Below are positions 1 through 9,839 of a stretch of 64,000 bases of DNA, piece after piece; within the stretch, counting starts at the first letter, position 1; each line of letters opens with the position of its first letter. A program made the position numbers and the translations under genes. Location: the NCBI GenBank assembly GCA_028716365.1, contig JAQUPZ010000003.1:434001-498000 (forward strand). Direction: 5' to 3'. The notes under the pieces are model-generated. The model was not told the origin of the DNA. It worked only from the letters and a program-made list of their open reading frames with translations, and did no database searches. The stretch is from Kiritimatiellia bacterium (GTDB lineage: Bacteria > Verrucomicrobiota > Kiritimatiellia > UBA8416 > YA12-FULL-48-11).

Positions 1-1383
1 TTTTTCCATGGCAAGATTTGCAGCAGGATTGGTCATGGCACTGATACTCAAAGCTATAAGAGTTTCCTCCAAATCCAGGCTCACCTGCCTGGCTTTGAGA
101 ATATTTGTCTTGAGCTTGCCTATTGACTCGATGATATTCGGCGAAAGCAGGTGTATTTTATCAGGAATATCCGCAAGTTTCTTGATTGCATTTAAAACGA
201 GACTGGATGCCGCATGCATCAGGGCGGAATTCTCCCCGGTTACTATGGAACCATCGTTTAACTGTATTGCAGCTCCGCAGAAGACACCCTGGTTACCCTT
301 GTTTTTCTTTTCACCCAGCACTGCAGCCTGACGTGCTGGATTTACCACAGGTCTGTCTTCAGGTTTCACATTCGATTCTTCCATCAGCATCTCGGAACGT
401 CTGATTGTCTCACGATCAGCTAATCCCATCATATATTCACAGCTGTATCTGAAATAACGCCTGATAATTTCCTGCGTAGCAGCTTTCTTGACAACTTCAT
501 CATCAACTATGGCAAATCCTGCCCGGTTGACCCCCATATCAGTTGGAGATTTATATACAGATTTTTCTTCCATTATCTTTTCAAGAATCTTCTTCAATAC
601 CGGGAATATTTCAACATCCCGGTTGTAGTTAATGGCAGTCTCACCATGCGCCTCGAGATGAAATGGGTCAACCTGATTAAAATCACCTATATCTGCTGTC
701 GCCGCTTCGTATGCCACATTTACCGGATGTTTCAACGGAAGGTTCCATATGGGAAAGGTCTCAAATTTGGCATAACCAGACTTCTTGCCGTTTTTATGAT
801 CGTGATACATTTGGTTAAGACATGTAGCCATCTTGCCGCTTCCCGGTCCCGGCCCTGTAACAACCACAATCGGATTCTTTGTTTCAATGTATGGATTAGC
901 GCCAAACCCTTCCTCGCTTACGATCAGATTGACATCAGCAGGATAGCCCTCAATCGCGCTATGCGTATAAACCCTGATTCCGCGCCTCTCAAGCCTGTTC
1001 ATGAACTGTTTCGCTGCAGGTTGGTTCTCAAAACGCGTAATCACTACAGCCCTCACCTCAATATCCCATTCTCTTAGATCGTCCATAACCTTCAGAACAT
1101 CGGCGTCGTAAGTGATTCCAAAATCGGCACGGATTTTCTTTCGTTCAATGTCCCCGGCAAAAATACAGAGGATGATGTCGGCTTTACCCTTCAAGCGCTG
1201 AAGAAGACGCATCTTTACGTTAGGATCGAATCCGGGAAGAATTCTTGCGGCATGATAGTCAAAGACAAGCTTGCCGCCAAATTCAAGGTAGAGCTTGTTC
1301 CCGAAACTTTCCGCCCTTTTTATAATACTGGCAGTTTGTTCGCTCAAATACTTCTCATTATCAAATCCGATACCTTGTACCAT
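1..1383 (-). CDS. DUF1846 (UPF0371) family protein, 3' end cut by window edge
   Basis: The frame is open from an ATG at 1383 to the left edge of the window, giving 461 residues without a stop, so the C-terminus lies outside. The protein opens with [17 protein letters not shown] and matches from memory the DUF1846/UPF0371 family, usually about 500 residues long and of unknown biochemical role. A glycine-rich P-loop-like stretch (GPGPGSGK) lies near residue 180, so nucleotide binding is plausible but not shown. It follows gdhA on the same strand after about 125 bases, so it may be read through from gdhA. Family assignment is by recognition of the N-terminal half; no function is claimed. Confidence 0.85.
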   Translation of the reverse strand, partial: MVQGIGFDNEKYLSEQTASIIKRAESFGNKLYLEFGGKLVFDYHAARILPGFDPNVKMRLLQRLKGKADIILCIFAGDIERKKIRADFGITYDADVLKVMDDLREWDIEVRAVVITRFENQPAAKQFMNRLERRGIRVYTHSAIEGYPADVNLIVSEEGFGANPYIETKNPIVVVTGPGPGSGKMATCLNQMYHDHKNGKKSGYAKFETFPIWNLPLKHPVNVAYEAATADIGDFNQVDPFHLEAHGETAINYNRDVEIFPVLKKILEKIMEEKSVYKSPTDMGVNRAGFAIVDDEVVKKAATQEIIRRYFRYSCEYMMGLADRETIRRSEMLMEESNVKPEDRPVVNPARQAAVLGEKKNKGNQGVFCGAAIQLNDGSIVTGENSALMHAASSLVLNAIKKLADIPDKIHLLSPNIIESIGKLKTNILKARQVSLDLEETLIALSISAMTNPAANLAMEK

Positions 1384-1508
1384 TAGGAATCCTTAACTTT
1401 TTGTGTTATTGAATTAATTGGGACACGATTCTAGTTGGTTTGAGTACTTTTCGCAACAAAAGTATGGAATAGTTTTAATCTTTTATACCCAGAGGAAAAT
1501 ACCGTTTC

Positions 1509-2852
<1,344 letters not shown>

Positions 2853-2912
2853 TCAATCTCCTTTTTGTTTCGTTGGTTGATTTATTTTGATAAACGGTAA
2901 TCACAAGCCGTT

Positions 2913-2940
2913 AAAATACATTTGCTGTTGATGGAGTCAA
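2913..2940 (-). promoter_or_regulatory. candidate sigma-70-type promoter of gdhA
   Basis: On the minus strand a -35 box TTGACT (2940-2935) is followed after 16 bases by TATTTT (2918-2913), about 65 bases upstream of the gdhA start. Just downstream lies an imperfect dyad AACGG-N10-CCGTT (about 2892-2912), which would overlap the transcription start and could be an operator. This comes from reading the sequence only. Confidence 0.45.
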
Positions 2941-2978
2941 CGATTCTGCACTTGATTAGTGGAAAAACATGCTGGAAT

Positions 2979-2998
2979 ATACGGCAATATTGCCGTAT
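2979..2998. promoter_or_regulatory. perfect 20-bp palindrome, candidate NrpR operator
   Basis: ATACGGCAATATTGCCGTAT is a perfect inverted repeat placed between divergent gdhA and nrpR, about 95 bases before the chosen nrpR start. Copies of the half-site ACGGYAAT also occur at 2894-2901 and 3068-3075, with a related TCGGCAAT near 3054-3061. The position and symmetry fit the binding site of a dimeric repressor such as NrpR. The described archaeal NrpR operator is GGAA-N-TTCC-like, which this is not, so assignment to NrpR is inference from location. Confidence 0.7.
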
Positions 2999-3093
2999 TG
3001 TTATATGGAAGAGTCTTAAAAGACATGTTAGTTGTTTTATGATGGTTGAATAAATCGGCAATAAAATACGGTAATAAATGTTACGGATTGTTT

Positions 3094-4107
3094 ATGAGAA
3101 TGCGGAGTGATGAGGCTAAATCAGCAATACTGAAAGTGTTGAGTGAAAGCGGAAAGCCACTTGGGGCTTCTCAAATTGTTTCGGCTCTTCTTTCGATGGG
3201 TGTTGACCTTCAACCACGGACTGTACGGTATTATCTACTCAAGCTCGATGCCCAGGGATTCACAAAACTGGTGAGTCGACGTATGGGGCGTGAAATTACT
3301 GAGCGCGGCAGAGAAGAAATTTCGCGGACTAATGCCATGGCAAGAATGGGTATTGTTGCCGCAAAAGTTGATTCGCTGGGTTACAAAATGTCGTTTAATG
3401 TCAAGGATGGTAAAGGGACGATAATAATAAATGTGTCGTTGATCGATCCCGCTGATTTCAGGCTTGCCATCAAGGAAATTCAATTGATCGTTAATTACGG
3501 TTTTTCTATTGGTGGAATGATGGCAGTAGCGCAGGAAGGTGCAAAACTTGGGAGTGTTGTTGTACCCGAAGGATCAATAGCAATAGGCACAGTCTGCAGT
3601 GTAACTTTGAATGGAATATTTCAAAAGGAAGGTATTCCTGTTGTTTCAAGGTTCGGCGGCCTTCTGGAAATCAAGGATCGAAAACCAATTCGTTTTGTAA
3701 ACATGATCGAATATCGCGGGTCGACGCTTGATCCTCTTGAAGTATTTATCAGGGCGGACATGACAAGAGTACGCAGTGCAGTTTTGCGAGGTTCGGGAAT
3801 TGTTTGTGCAAGTTTTCGCGAAATCCCGTCAGTGGCTCTGGACCAAATACGAAAGGTGGAGCGGGCAATGAAAGTACATGGGCTTGGCGGCATCCTGGCC
3901 ATAGGCAGGCCAAGTCAGCCGCTTTTTGATATCTCAGTTTCGGAAGGTTATTGTGGAATGGTCGTTCTTGGTGGATTAAATCCGATCGCGGCAGTGAGGG
4001 AAGCCGGTGTCAGGGTTTCAATCCAGTCCTTGGCAGGTCTTCTTGATTTCAATCGTTTGATACCTGTTCATAAATATCTAAGGCATGATACAGGTTATTT
4101 GGAATGA
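3094..4107 (+). CDS. nrpR: NrpR-family nitrogen repressor (winged helix + one NrpR domain)
   Basis: A cytoplasmic transcription regulator of the NrpR/DUF128 family. Family members repress nitrogen-assimilation genes and are released by 2-oxoglutarate. Residues 1-70 form a winged helix (SAILKVLSESGKPLGASQI, then RTVRYYLLKLDAQGF). One NrpR domain follows, with the recognisable stretches FSIGGMMAV, LGGILAIGRPSQPLFDI and GMVVLGGLNPIAA; many archaeal forms carry two such domains. The start is uncertain: an upstream TTG at 3046 is in frame, but the ATG at 3094 (337 residues) or 3100 sits directly before the helix-turn-helix. It is divergent from gdhA, its probable target. The stop abuts the convergent SGNH gene with no spacer. 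Confidence 0.88.
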   Translation: MRMRSDEAKSAILKVLSESGKPLGASQIVSALLSMGVDLQPRTVRYYLLKLDAQGFTKLVSRRMGREITERGREEISRTNAMARMGIVAAKVDSLGYKMSFNVKDGKGTIIINVSLIDPADFRLAIKEIQLIVNYGFSIGGMMAVAQEGAKLGSVVVPEGSIAIGTVCSVTLNGIFQKEGIPVVSRFGGLLEIKDRKPIRFVNMIEYRGSTLDPLEVFIRADMTRVRSAVLRGSGIVCASFREIPSVALDQIRKVERAMKVHGLGGILAIGRPSQPLFDISVSEGYCGMVVLGGLNPIAAVREAGVRVSIQSLAGLLDFNRLIPVHKYLRHDTGYLE

Positions 4108-5292
4108 TTATTTTTCTTTTGCCGGCTTATCCGATTTATTGCTCTTTGGTTTAGGAACAGAATAATTCAGAAATGAAGCTATCGCTGGATAGATTTGTCT
4201 GGCGAGAACGGCATAACCCTCTGCCAACGGGTGGCTGGCATCAGCATAGACTTCGCTGGGAAGCAGGGAGGCGGCATGACAGGCGATTCCATTCTTTTCC
4301 AGCCATGATACGACCCCGCGTTTCAATTCCGTGTAAGTTCGACAGCTTTCATCCGTGAGCATGTATTCATTGAACGGTCCAAGTAAAACCAGAACACGGT
4401 TTCCTCGACTTTCAAGAATTTCCAGTGTCTTTTTTAAACATTTCCACTGGAATGAAGTTTCAAGTTCGACCCATTGAGGACTGAATTTCTGAATACCTTT
4501 TGCCGTCCATGAACGGACATCCGGTTTCGGAGATGGCATGACATCGGCAGAAGGAAGGCGCATTGTCAGCGCATGAAGCGGATTTGAATAAGGATGTTTT
4601 ATTGTCCATGAAGGAATATCGCCGCCGTCCCAATACGCTACTCGCAAGTGCTGGGCCCAGGCGAAGAAGGGGACTTCGCGGCCCACGACGATTCTGACTC
4701 GTTCTGAAAGCGGTTCCTGGTAACAGGGGATACGTGGAAAAAATTGAGGAACAAGAGTTGGATGATTAAAAGGAACCTCAGTGTCACTCTGCAAATCATG
4801 CTGTGCCGAACTCATCCAGAGAAGATTACAGTATAAAATTACATTCTTAACTGAAATTGCCCGGCCATAATGTTCTACTAATCCAGCCATGGCAGCCGGA
4901 TGCGTTCCATCCACTCCCAGGTTGACAAATCGATTCGTACCGGCCAGTTCATTGAGGTAATGCGTTAAAGTGCCATCGCTGTTTACATAGTGCCCCCAAA
5001 CAACGGAATCTCCGATGACCACCGTTACATTCTCTGTGGCCACTGCATGGCAAAGGCGCGTGTAATGCCAGTAATCATAACCCAGGCTGTAGGGAATACG
5101 GTAATCTAACGAACGATCCAGTTTTTCAGTTTTTTCCCATACTAACGGGGCCAGATACAATAATGCACCGATGATAACGACGGTCAGTATCCAATCGCGA
5201 CATGACAGTCGTATCTCGTGCGAGGCATATGGAACTTCAGGCACCGCCGTCTTTCCCGGTTTCTCTTTTTTCGACAATCCATTTTCCTGCAT
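4108..5292 (-). CDS. membrane-anchored SGNH-type acyl hydrolase/transferase
   Basis: A 394-residue protein with one N-terminal membrane segment (about 34-52) and an SGNH-hydrolase-like domain outside. The nucleophile block is GDSVVWG (S96) and the C-terminal Asp/His pair is D351-A-S-H354. The predicted role is acyl (often O-acetyl) transfer to an extracellular polymer, working with the MBOAT protein encoded just upstream, as in alginate and peptidoglycan O-acetylation pairs. The ATG at 5292 is chosen because GGGAGA lies 9 bases before it; a TTG at 5325 overlapping the MBOAT stop is an alternative. It is the last gene of the operon. The substrate cannot be read from the sequence. Confidence 0.8.
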   Translation of the reverse strand: MQENGLSKKEKPGKTAVPEVPYASHEIRLSCRDWILTVVIIGALLYLAPLVWEKTEKLDRSLDYRIPYSLGYDYWHYTRLCHAVATENVTVVIGDSVVWGHYVNSDGTLTHYLNELAGTNRFVNLGVDGTHPAAMAGLVEHYGRAISVKNVILYCNLLWMSSAQHDLQSDTEVPFNHPTLVPQFFPRIPCYQEPLSERVRIVVGREVPFFAWAQHLRVAYWDGGDIPSWTIKHPYSNPLHALTMRLPSADVMPSPKPDVRSWTAKGIQKFSPQWVELETSFQWKCLKKTLEILESRGNRVLVLLGPFNEYMLTDESCRTYTELKRGVVSWLEKNGIACHAASLLPSEVYADASHPLAEGYAVLARQIYPAIASFLNYSVPKPKSNKSDKPAKEK

Positions 5293-5321
5293 ATTCCGTA
5301 TTCTCCCGTGTTTGCAGGCAA

Positions 5322-6773
5322 TCAAAACTGAAAATAAATAAACTCTTTATTACTTGATGTAACAAACATGGCCATATAGACGATCATCAAAACGACTATA
5401 CCGATTCTCACTGAGGTAAGGCTGAGAAAACGGCGAACTCGTGATTCGTAAAAATATTGGTAAAGCCAAACAGCCAGTACAAACACAATCATCATTAATG
5501 GAATTTCCGGACTGCTTAAACCGTCTTTGAAGATACGGCAGACGATCAGCCAGGCATCTGGCAGGGTTCTGGCTCTGAAGAATATCCAGGCAAAGGTGAC
5601 AATCGTAAAAGTTAACAGCTGTTTGACCGGTTTTGGTATTTTGGTCTGGTAAAAAGGAGTATTCTCAAGTGCCCGGGTGACAACCCGGCCCAATGCATGA
5701 ACTGCCCCCCAAATGACAAAATTCCAGGTGGCGCCGTGCCATAGTCCCGAAATCAACATTGTCAAACACATGTTCCTGTAGGTGTTGAATTCCCCTTTTC
5801 GATTTCCACCAAGAGGAACATAAACGTAATCTTTAAACCAGGAAGAGAGGCTGATGTGCCAACGTCTCCAGAAATCACCCAATCCCGTGGCCAGGTAAGG
5901 ATTATTGAAATTAAGCATCAGGCGGATACCGAAGAGACGGGCAATGCCACGGGCCATGTCAGTGTATCCGCTGAAATCAAAATATAGTTGCCATCCGAAA
6001 GCTACGGTTGCGAGTGCAAGAGCAGGGGCCTGATGTCCAGTCGGCGTAGAATAGATTGGATCCACATAAAGTGCCAGGTAATCGGCAAGTGCAACTTTCT
6101 TAAAGAGACCGACAACGAACAAGGATAAACCGTCAGTCACATCCTGTCTGGTAATTATTGGCGTATCCCGCAACTGAGGGAGGATATTTGCTGCCCGTTC
6201 AATTGGTCCAGACAACAAGGGTGGGAAAAGTGAAACAAATGCTACATACCTCATAAAGCCGGGTTCTCGGTCAATACGCCCTCTGTAGTAATCAATGGTG
6301 TAGGTCAAAGATTGAAAGATGTAGAAAGAAATCCCGATGGGTAATACGTAGTTGAACTCCGGGACGGTACAATGCAGACCAATTGACTTCAATATGGCAT
6401 TTACAGAACTACTGAGAAAACTTACGTTGGGATCCGGAATAGCAAATGGCAATCTAAGCCAGTCTATAACAGCATTGATATTTTCCGTGACAAAACGGCC
6501 ATATTTGAAAAAGCCAAGCAATCCAAGATTGTTCAAGATGCTCAAACATAACCATGGTCGTTTCCGTGAAGCCCTGGACATCCCCAGAACAGAGAGGTAA
6601 TCAACTGTTGCTGTCCAGAGCAGGAGGAGCAAGTAGATGGGATTCCACCAGCCGTAAAACACGGCAGAGATCAACAAAAGCCATGGAATTCTGAATCTGG
6701 TTTTATGCAGAAGCAGATAGACTGGATAGACAATCAGGAAAAACAGTAAAAATAACCACGAATGAAATAACAT
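5322..6773 (-). CDS. MBOAT-family O-acyltransferase (AlgI/DltB-like)
   Basis: A 483-residue polytopic inner-membrane protein of the MBOAT family, which passes acyl groups across the membrane to extracytoplasmic acceptors. Family hallmarks are FWRRWHISLSSW (301-312), the following Y/PLGGNR stretch and the conserved histidine H346 in ISGLWHGATWNF. Length and motifs match AlgI-type acetyl transfer partners. It is followed after 29 bases by the SGNH gene and lies 23 bases after the FGE-HDAC fusion gene, so all are probably one transcript. Function as an acyltransferase is established for the family; the acceptor here is unknown. Confidence 0.93.
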   Translation of the reverse strand: MLFHSWLFLLFFLIVYPVYLLLHKTRFRIPWLLLISAVFYGWWNPIYLLLLLWTATVDYLSVLGMSRASRKRPWLCLSILNNLGLLGFFKYGRFVTENINAVIDWLRLPFAIPDPNVSFLSSSVNAILKSIGLHCTVPEFNYVLPIGISFYIFQSLTYTIDYYRGRIDREPGFMRYVAFVSLFPPLLSGPIERAANILPQLRDTPIITRQDVTDGLSLFVVGLFKKVALADYLALYVDPIYSTPTGHQAPALALATVAFGWQLYFDFSGYTDMARGIARLFGIRLMLNFNNPYLATGLGDFWRRWHISLSSWFKDYVYVPLGGNRKGEFNTYRNMCLTMLISGLWHGATWNFVIWGAVHALGRVVTRALENTPFYQTKIPKPVKQLLTFTIVTFAWIFFRARTLPDAWLIVCRIFKDGLSSPEIPLMMIVFVLAVWLYQYFYESRVRRFLSLTSVRIGIVVLMIVYMAMFVTSSNKEFIYFQF

Positions 6774-6796
6774 CGATTTCTTTCTCTAATTTCTTC

Positions 6797-8755
6797 TCAG
6801 GGTGTAGTTACCTGGGATCGTTCCATTAATACACGTATATGAGCTTCAACAGAAGCGGCCAAACCATCAAGATTGTAACCTCCTTCCAGAAGAGAAACAA
6901 TACGTCCATGGCAACAGGTGTCCGCCAGTTTCATAACGATACGGGTTAGTTCGCCATATCCTTCTTCTGTGATCTTCATCCGACCGAGTAAATCATCCTT
7001 ATATGCATCAAATCCGGCGGAAATGAGTATAAAATCGGGATGGAATGATAGGGCGGCAGGAACAAGTGTTTCCCGAAAGGCCTTTTGATATTCCTCATCA
7101 CCTGAACCAGCGGGCAGGGGTACATTGATTTTTGTCCCAACAGCATCTTCTTTGCCTTTTTCGTCGGCAGTTCCTGTACCAGGATAAAATGGATGCTGGT
7201 GAACGCTGAAATAAAGAACAGTTGGATCGTCGTCAAAAGTTGCCTGGGTTCCATTGCCGTGGTGAACATCCCAGTCAACGATGAGTATCTTCTTCAACTT
7301 GTATTGTTTCTGGAGATATCGGGCCGCTATCGAAACGTTGTTGAAAAGGCAAAACCCCATTGCTTTGTTTTTCGAGGCATGATGTCCGGGCGGACGAATG
7401 GCACAGAAAGCATTGTCGATTCGACCCGTCATTACAGCATCGATGGCAGCCAGGACGCCTCCGGCTGCCTCGCGCGCCACTGCATAGGACTGCTCGGAAA
7501 TGGACGTATCAGAAGAACCAGCAAATCCAGCTTTGTCCGTGCATCGTTTTGCGATCTCTGCTATTTGGGAAGGGGAGTGTACCGTGGTTAGCCATTCATC
7601 TGCTATTGGAGATGGTGGGATTACAACCAGCTTTGAGATCAGCCCTCTACTTTCAAGACGATTAATGATAGCCGTCAGACGTTCAGGTCTTTCGGGATGT
7701 CCAGTACTGGTTATGTGTTCGAGATACCTTTTACCATAAACCAATCCAGTTTTACCCGATCGTACTGATCCATTGGCCTTCAGGTTCGGTGTTTCCAGTG
7801 GTGAAAGTTCGCGTGAGTGTAATGGTGGGTGCATCGATGTATTTGTGGGGGCAGCGTTTACAGGTGTCTTTTCATCTGGTTGTTTTGCCGGTACTTTTCG
7901 TACACAGCGGAATCCAATTGCATCTCGAGCCAGGCAGGAATCTGTGAATCCAGGATTTTCTCCAATTCTGGCGGATGATCGCAGTCGTTCAGGATTGGAA
8001 GACCACGCGCCACCCCGTAAAACATAAAATTTACCTGATATTGATCCATGTGGATTTTCCGTCGGACTTGTTTTGTAATAATCCTTGTCGTAAATATCGT
8101 TACACCACTCGGCAACGTTTCCATGCATGTCAAAAAGTCCCCATGCATTAGGTTTCTTCTGTCCCACAGCATGCGTTGTTTTCATGGAATTTCCGGAAAA
8201 CCACGTATATTCATCCAGTCTTCGCTGATCGCTGCCGAACGAGTAATCCGTTTTTGTTCCTGCACGGCATGCATATTCCCATTCAGCTTCTGTTGGAAGG
8301 CGATACCCGGATGCCTGGTAATTACATTCTGCAGTAGTTTCGTTATAACACTGTTCCAACTTTTCGGCGATGGAACGATAGTTACAGTATTGAATTGCCA
8401 TCATCCAGTTGACCTGTTCCACAGGATTCTTTGGATCCTTGAAATGCGAAGGGTCGGATATTTCCATTTTGACAAACTGTTCCTGTGTTGTTTCCGTCCG
8501 ATCCATCAGGAATGAATCGATCTGAACCTTATGTACCGGCGCTTCATCACTTTTCCCGTTACTACAACCCATTTCGAAGGTTCCTGAAGGAATTTGTACC
8601 ATTTCGATGCCAGTTGAAGTTGTAATCACTGCCGGGGGTGCAACACTTTTGGAAGGAATTGTATTCCTCTTGCAGCCCGTGAGCATCAAAAACACGAGCG
8701 ATATCATAATCACGACTGGAAAAACCAGAGGAACAATGTTGTTTTTTGTTTTCAT
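6797..8755 (-). CDS. lipoprotein fusing an FGE-fold domain to a histone-deacetylase-family domain
   Basis: A single 652-residue frame. Residues 1-28 are a lipoprotein signal ending in LTGC (C28). About 45-288 is a formylglycine-generating-enzyme/SUMF1-type fold (GYRLPTEAEWEYACRAG 150-166, GLFDMHGNVAEWC 206-218, GFRC 281-284). The positions equivalent to the catalytic cysteines of human FGE are L258 and R263, so sulfatase activation is unlikely. A roughly 50-residue Pro/Thr/Ser linker leads to a complete class-II-like deacetylase domain (about 335-645) with HH458/459, zinc ligands D496, H498 and D583, and EGGY with Y627. The ATG at 8755 overlaps the preceding stop as ATGA. HDAC relatives in bacteria remove acetyl groups from polyamines or other amides; the substrate here is unknown. 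Confidence 0.88.
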   Translation of the reverse strand: MKTKNNIVPLVFPVVIMISLVFLMLTGCKRNTIPSKSVAPPAVITTSTGIEMVQIPSGTFEMGCSNGKSDEAPVHKVQIDSFLMDRTETTQEQFVKMEISDPSHFKDPKNPVEQVNWMMAIQYCNYRSIAEKLEQCYNETTAECNYQASGYRLPTEAEWEYACRAGTKTDYSFGSDQRRLDEYTWFSGNSMKTTHAVGQKKPNAWGLFDMHGNVAEWCNDIYDKDYYKTSPTENPHGSISGKFYVLRGGAWSSNPERLRSSARIGENPGFTDSCLARDAIGFRCVRKVPAKQPDEKTPVNAAPTNTSMHPPLHSRELSPLETPNLKANGSVRSGKTGLVYGKRYLEHITSTGHPERPERLTAIINRLESRGLISKLVVIPPSPIADEWLTTVHSPSQIAEIAKRCTDKAGFAGSSDTSISEQSYAVAREAAGGVLAAIDAVMTGRIDNAFCAIRPPGHHASKNKAMGFCLFNNVSIAARYLQKQYKLKKILIVDWDVHHGNGTQATFDDDPTVLYFSVHQHPFYPGTGTADEKGKEDAVGTKINVPLPAGSGDEEYQKAFRETLVPAALSFHPDFILISAGFDAYKDDLLGRMKITEEGYGELTRIVMKLADTCCHGRIVSLLEGGYNLDGLAASVEAHIRVLMERSQVTTP

Positions 8756-9813
8756 TTGCCTGTACCTGGCCGGACATAAACCCAATCAGGTTCTTTGCAT
8801 GAGGCGCCATCTGCTGTGATAACAACCCACCGGTTTGTCTGCATAGTGTCAGCCACACAGATGTTCCAACCTGGTGCCTCGACGCCAGGCAGTTCCGGTA
8901 TATTTTTGGTTTTGCCCTCAAGTTTGTCGCCATAACTGAAAAGCATATAACGACCATCCGGAGACCAGTCGGCATGGTATGTCTTCATGGGGTCTTTACT
9001 TTTGATTAGATTATAAACTCCTGAAGCTTTGGGCACAGAAGAAGAAAGATCAAGGTTGGCCACGCCTATGGCGTAATCGCCATGTCCCCATGAAACCTTG
9101 TTGCCTTCAGTGTTCAAGTCCGGGCGACAACCACCGAGATTCAGGTTGTAAACATTCGTTCCATTAGCTTCGAGCGCAAGGATACTGTGCTTGAAACCCA
9201 TTCCGCCATGCACTGTTGCCACGAACCAGTTCCCGTCAGGTGACCAGTTCAGGCAATAAAGGTGTATAATGTTAGGATTGGGATGTTCGCGCTTCTGTCC
9301 TGTTTTCAGGTTGAGTGTCATGATGCGTTTTGTTGCGTAGTCTGTAAGGGTGAATCGTTTGAATTCTCCCGGCAGATAGGCAATTGAATTGCCATCCGCA
9401 TTCCATGCCGGCTCACGCGCGTTGTCCGCAATTTTGTGGCGTTCCGTTCCATCAAGGTTCATAAGGTAGAGATTACGAACTCTCTCATTGTTCTTTCCTT
9501 CGTCTGCCACAAAGCAGATCTTTGTACCGTCAGGTGATACTTTTGGGTAAAGTTCATCTATGTCGGAAGTTTTGGTCAGGTTTATCGGATTGGAACCATC
9601 CGCATTTGCGATGTAAATTTCCCAATTCCCATCGCGATGAGTCTCGTAGGCAACTTTGTGAGGATAGGTTTTCAATTCCTGAAGTAAAGCCGGAGTTGCG
9701 CCCGGTGGTTGTTTGCCCGAAGACTCTTCTGATATCACATTTTGACTTCCTGAAAACCAGCCAAGCAAAAATATTCCCATTATAAACTTCAGTAATATTT
9801 TATTACTATGCAT
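8752..9813 (-). CDS. exported TolB-like beta-propeller protein
   Basis: 353 residues with an N-terminal hydrophobic signal (about 1-28) and repeated WD40-like/PD40 blades: YPKVSPDGTKICF, EPAWNADGNSIAY, CLNWSPDGNWFVA and HADWSPDGRYMLF. Such propellers act as binding scaffolds in the periplasm. It is not TolB itself: there is no N-terminal TolB domain and no tol-pal genes nearby. The start at 9813 has AAGGG eight bases upstream. Its stop overlaps the start of the FGE-HDAC gene by four bases, so the two are translationally coupled and probably work together. Ligand unknown. Confidence 0.8.
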   Translation of the reverse strand: MHSNKILLKFIMGIFLLGWFSGSQNVISEESSGKQPPGATPALLQELKTYPHKVAYETHRDGNWEIYIANADGSNPINLTKTSDIDELYPKVSPDGTKICFVADEGKNNERVRNLYLMNLDGTERHKIADNAREPAWNADGNSIAYLPGEFKRFTLTDYATKRIMTLNLKTGQKREHPNPNIIHLYCLNWSPDGNWFVATVHGGMGFKHSILALEANGTNVYNLNLGGCRPDLNTEGNKVSWGHGDYAIGVANLDLSSSVPKASGVYNLIKSKDPMKTYHADWSPDGRYMLFSYGDKLEGKTKNIPELPGVEAPGWNICVADTMQTNRWVVITADGASCKEPDWVYVRPGTGK

Positions 9814-9839
9814 CGTTTATCCCTTTATCTTTTGAATCG

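Noticed and set aside
1445-1464. Inverted repeat TACTTTT-N6-AAAAGTA between gdhA and the DUF1846 gene, considered as a terminator.
   Set aside because: The stem is AT-rich and there is no T-run on either strand, so termination is not supported.
7834-7836. An internal start for a separate deacetylase in the FGE-HDAC gene.
   Set aside because: The Met codon there has no ribosome-binding site ahead, unlike the internal start at 55652.
8752-9813. The propeller gene as tolB of the Tol-Pal system.
   Set aside because: There is no TolB N-terminal domain and no tolA, tolQ, tolR or pal around it.
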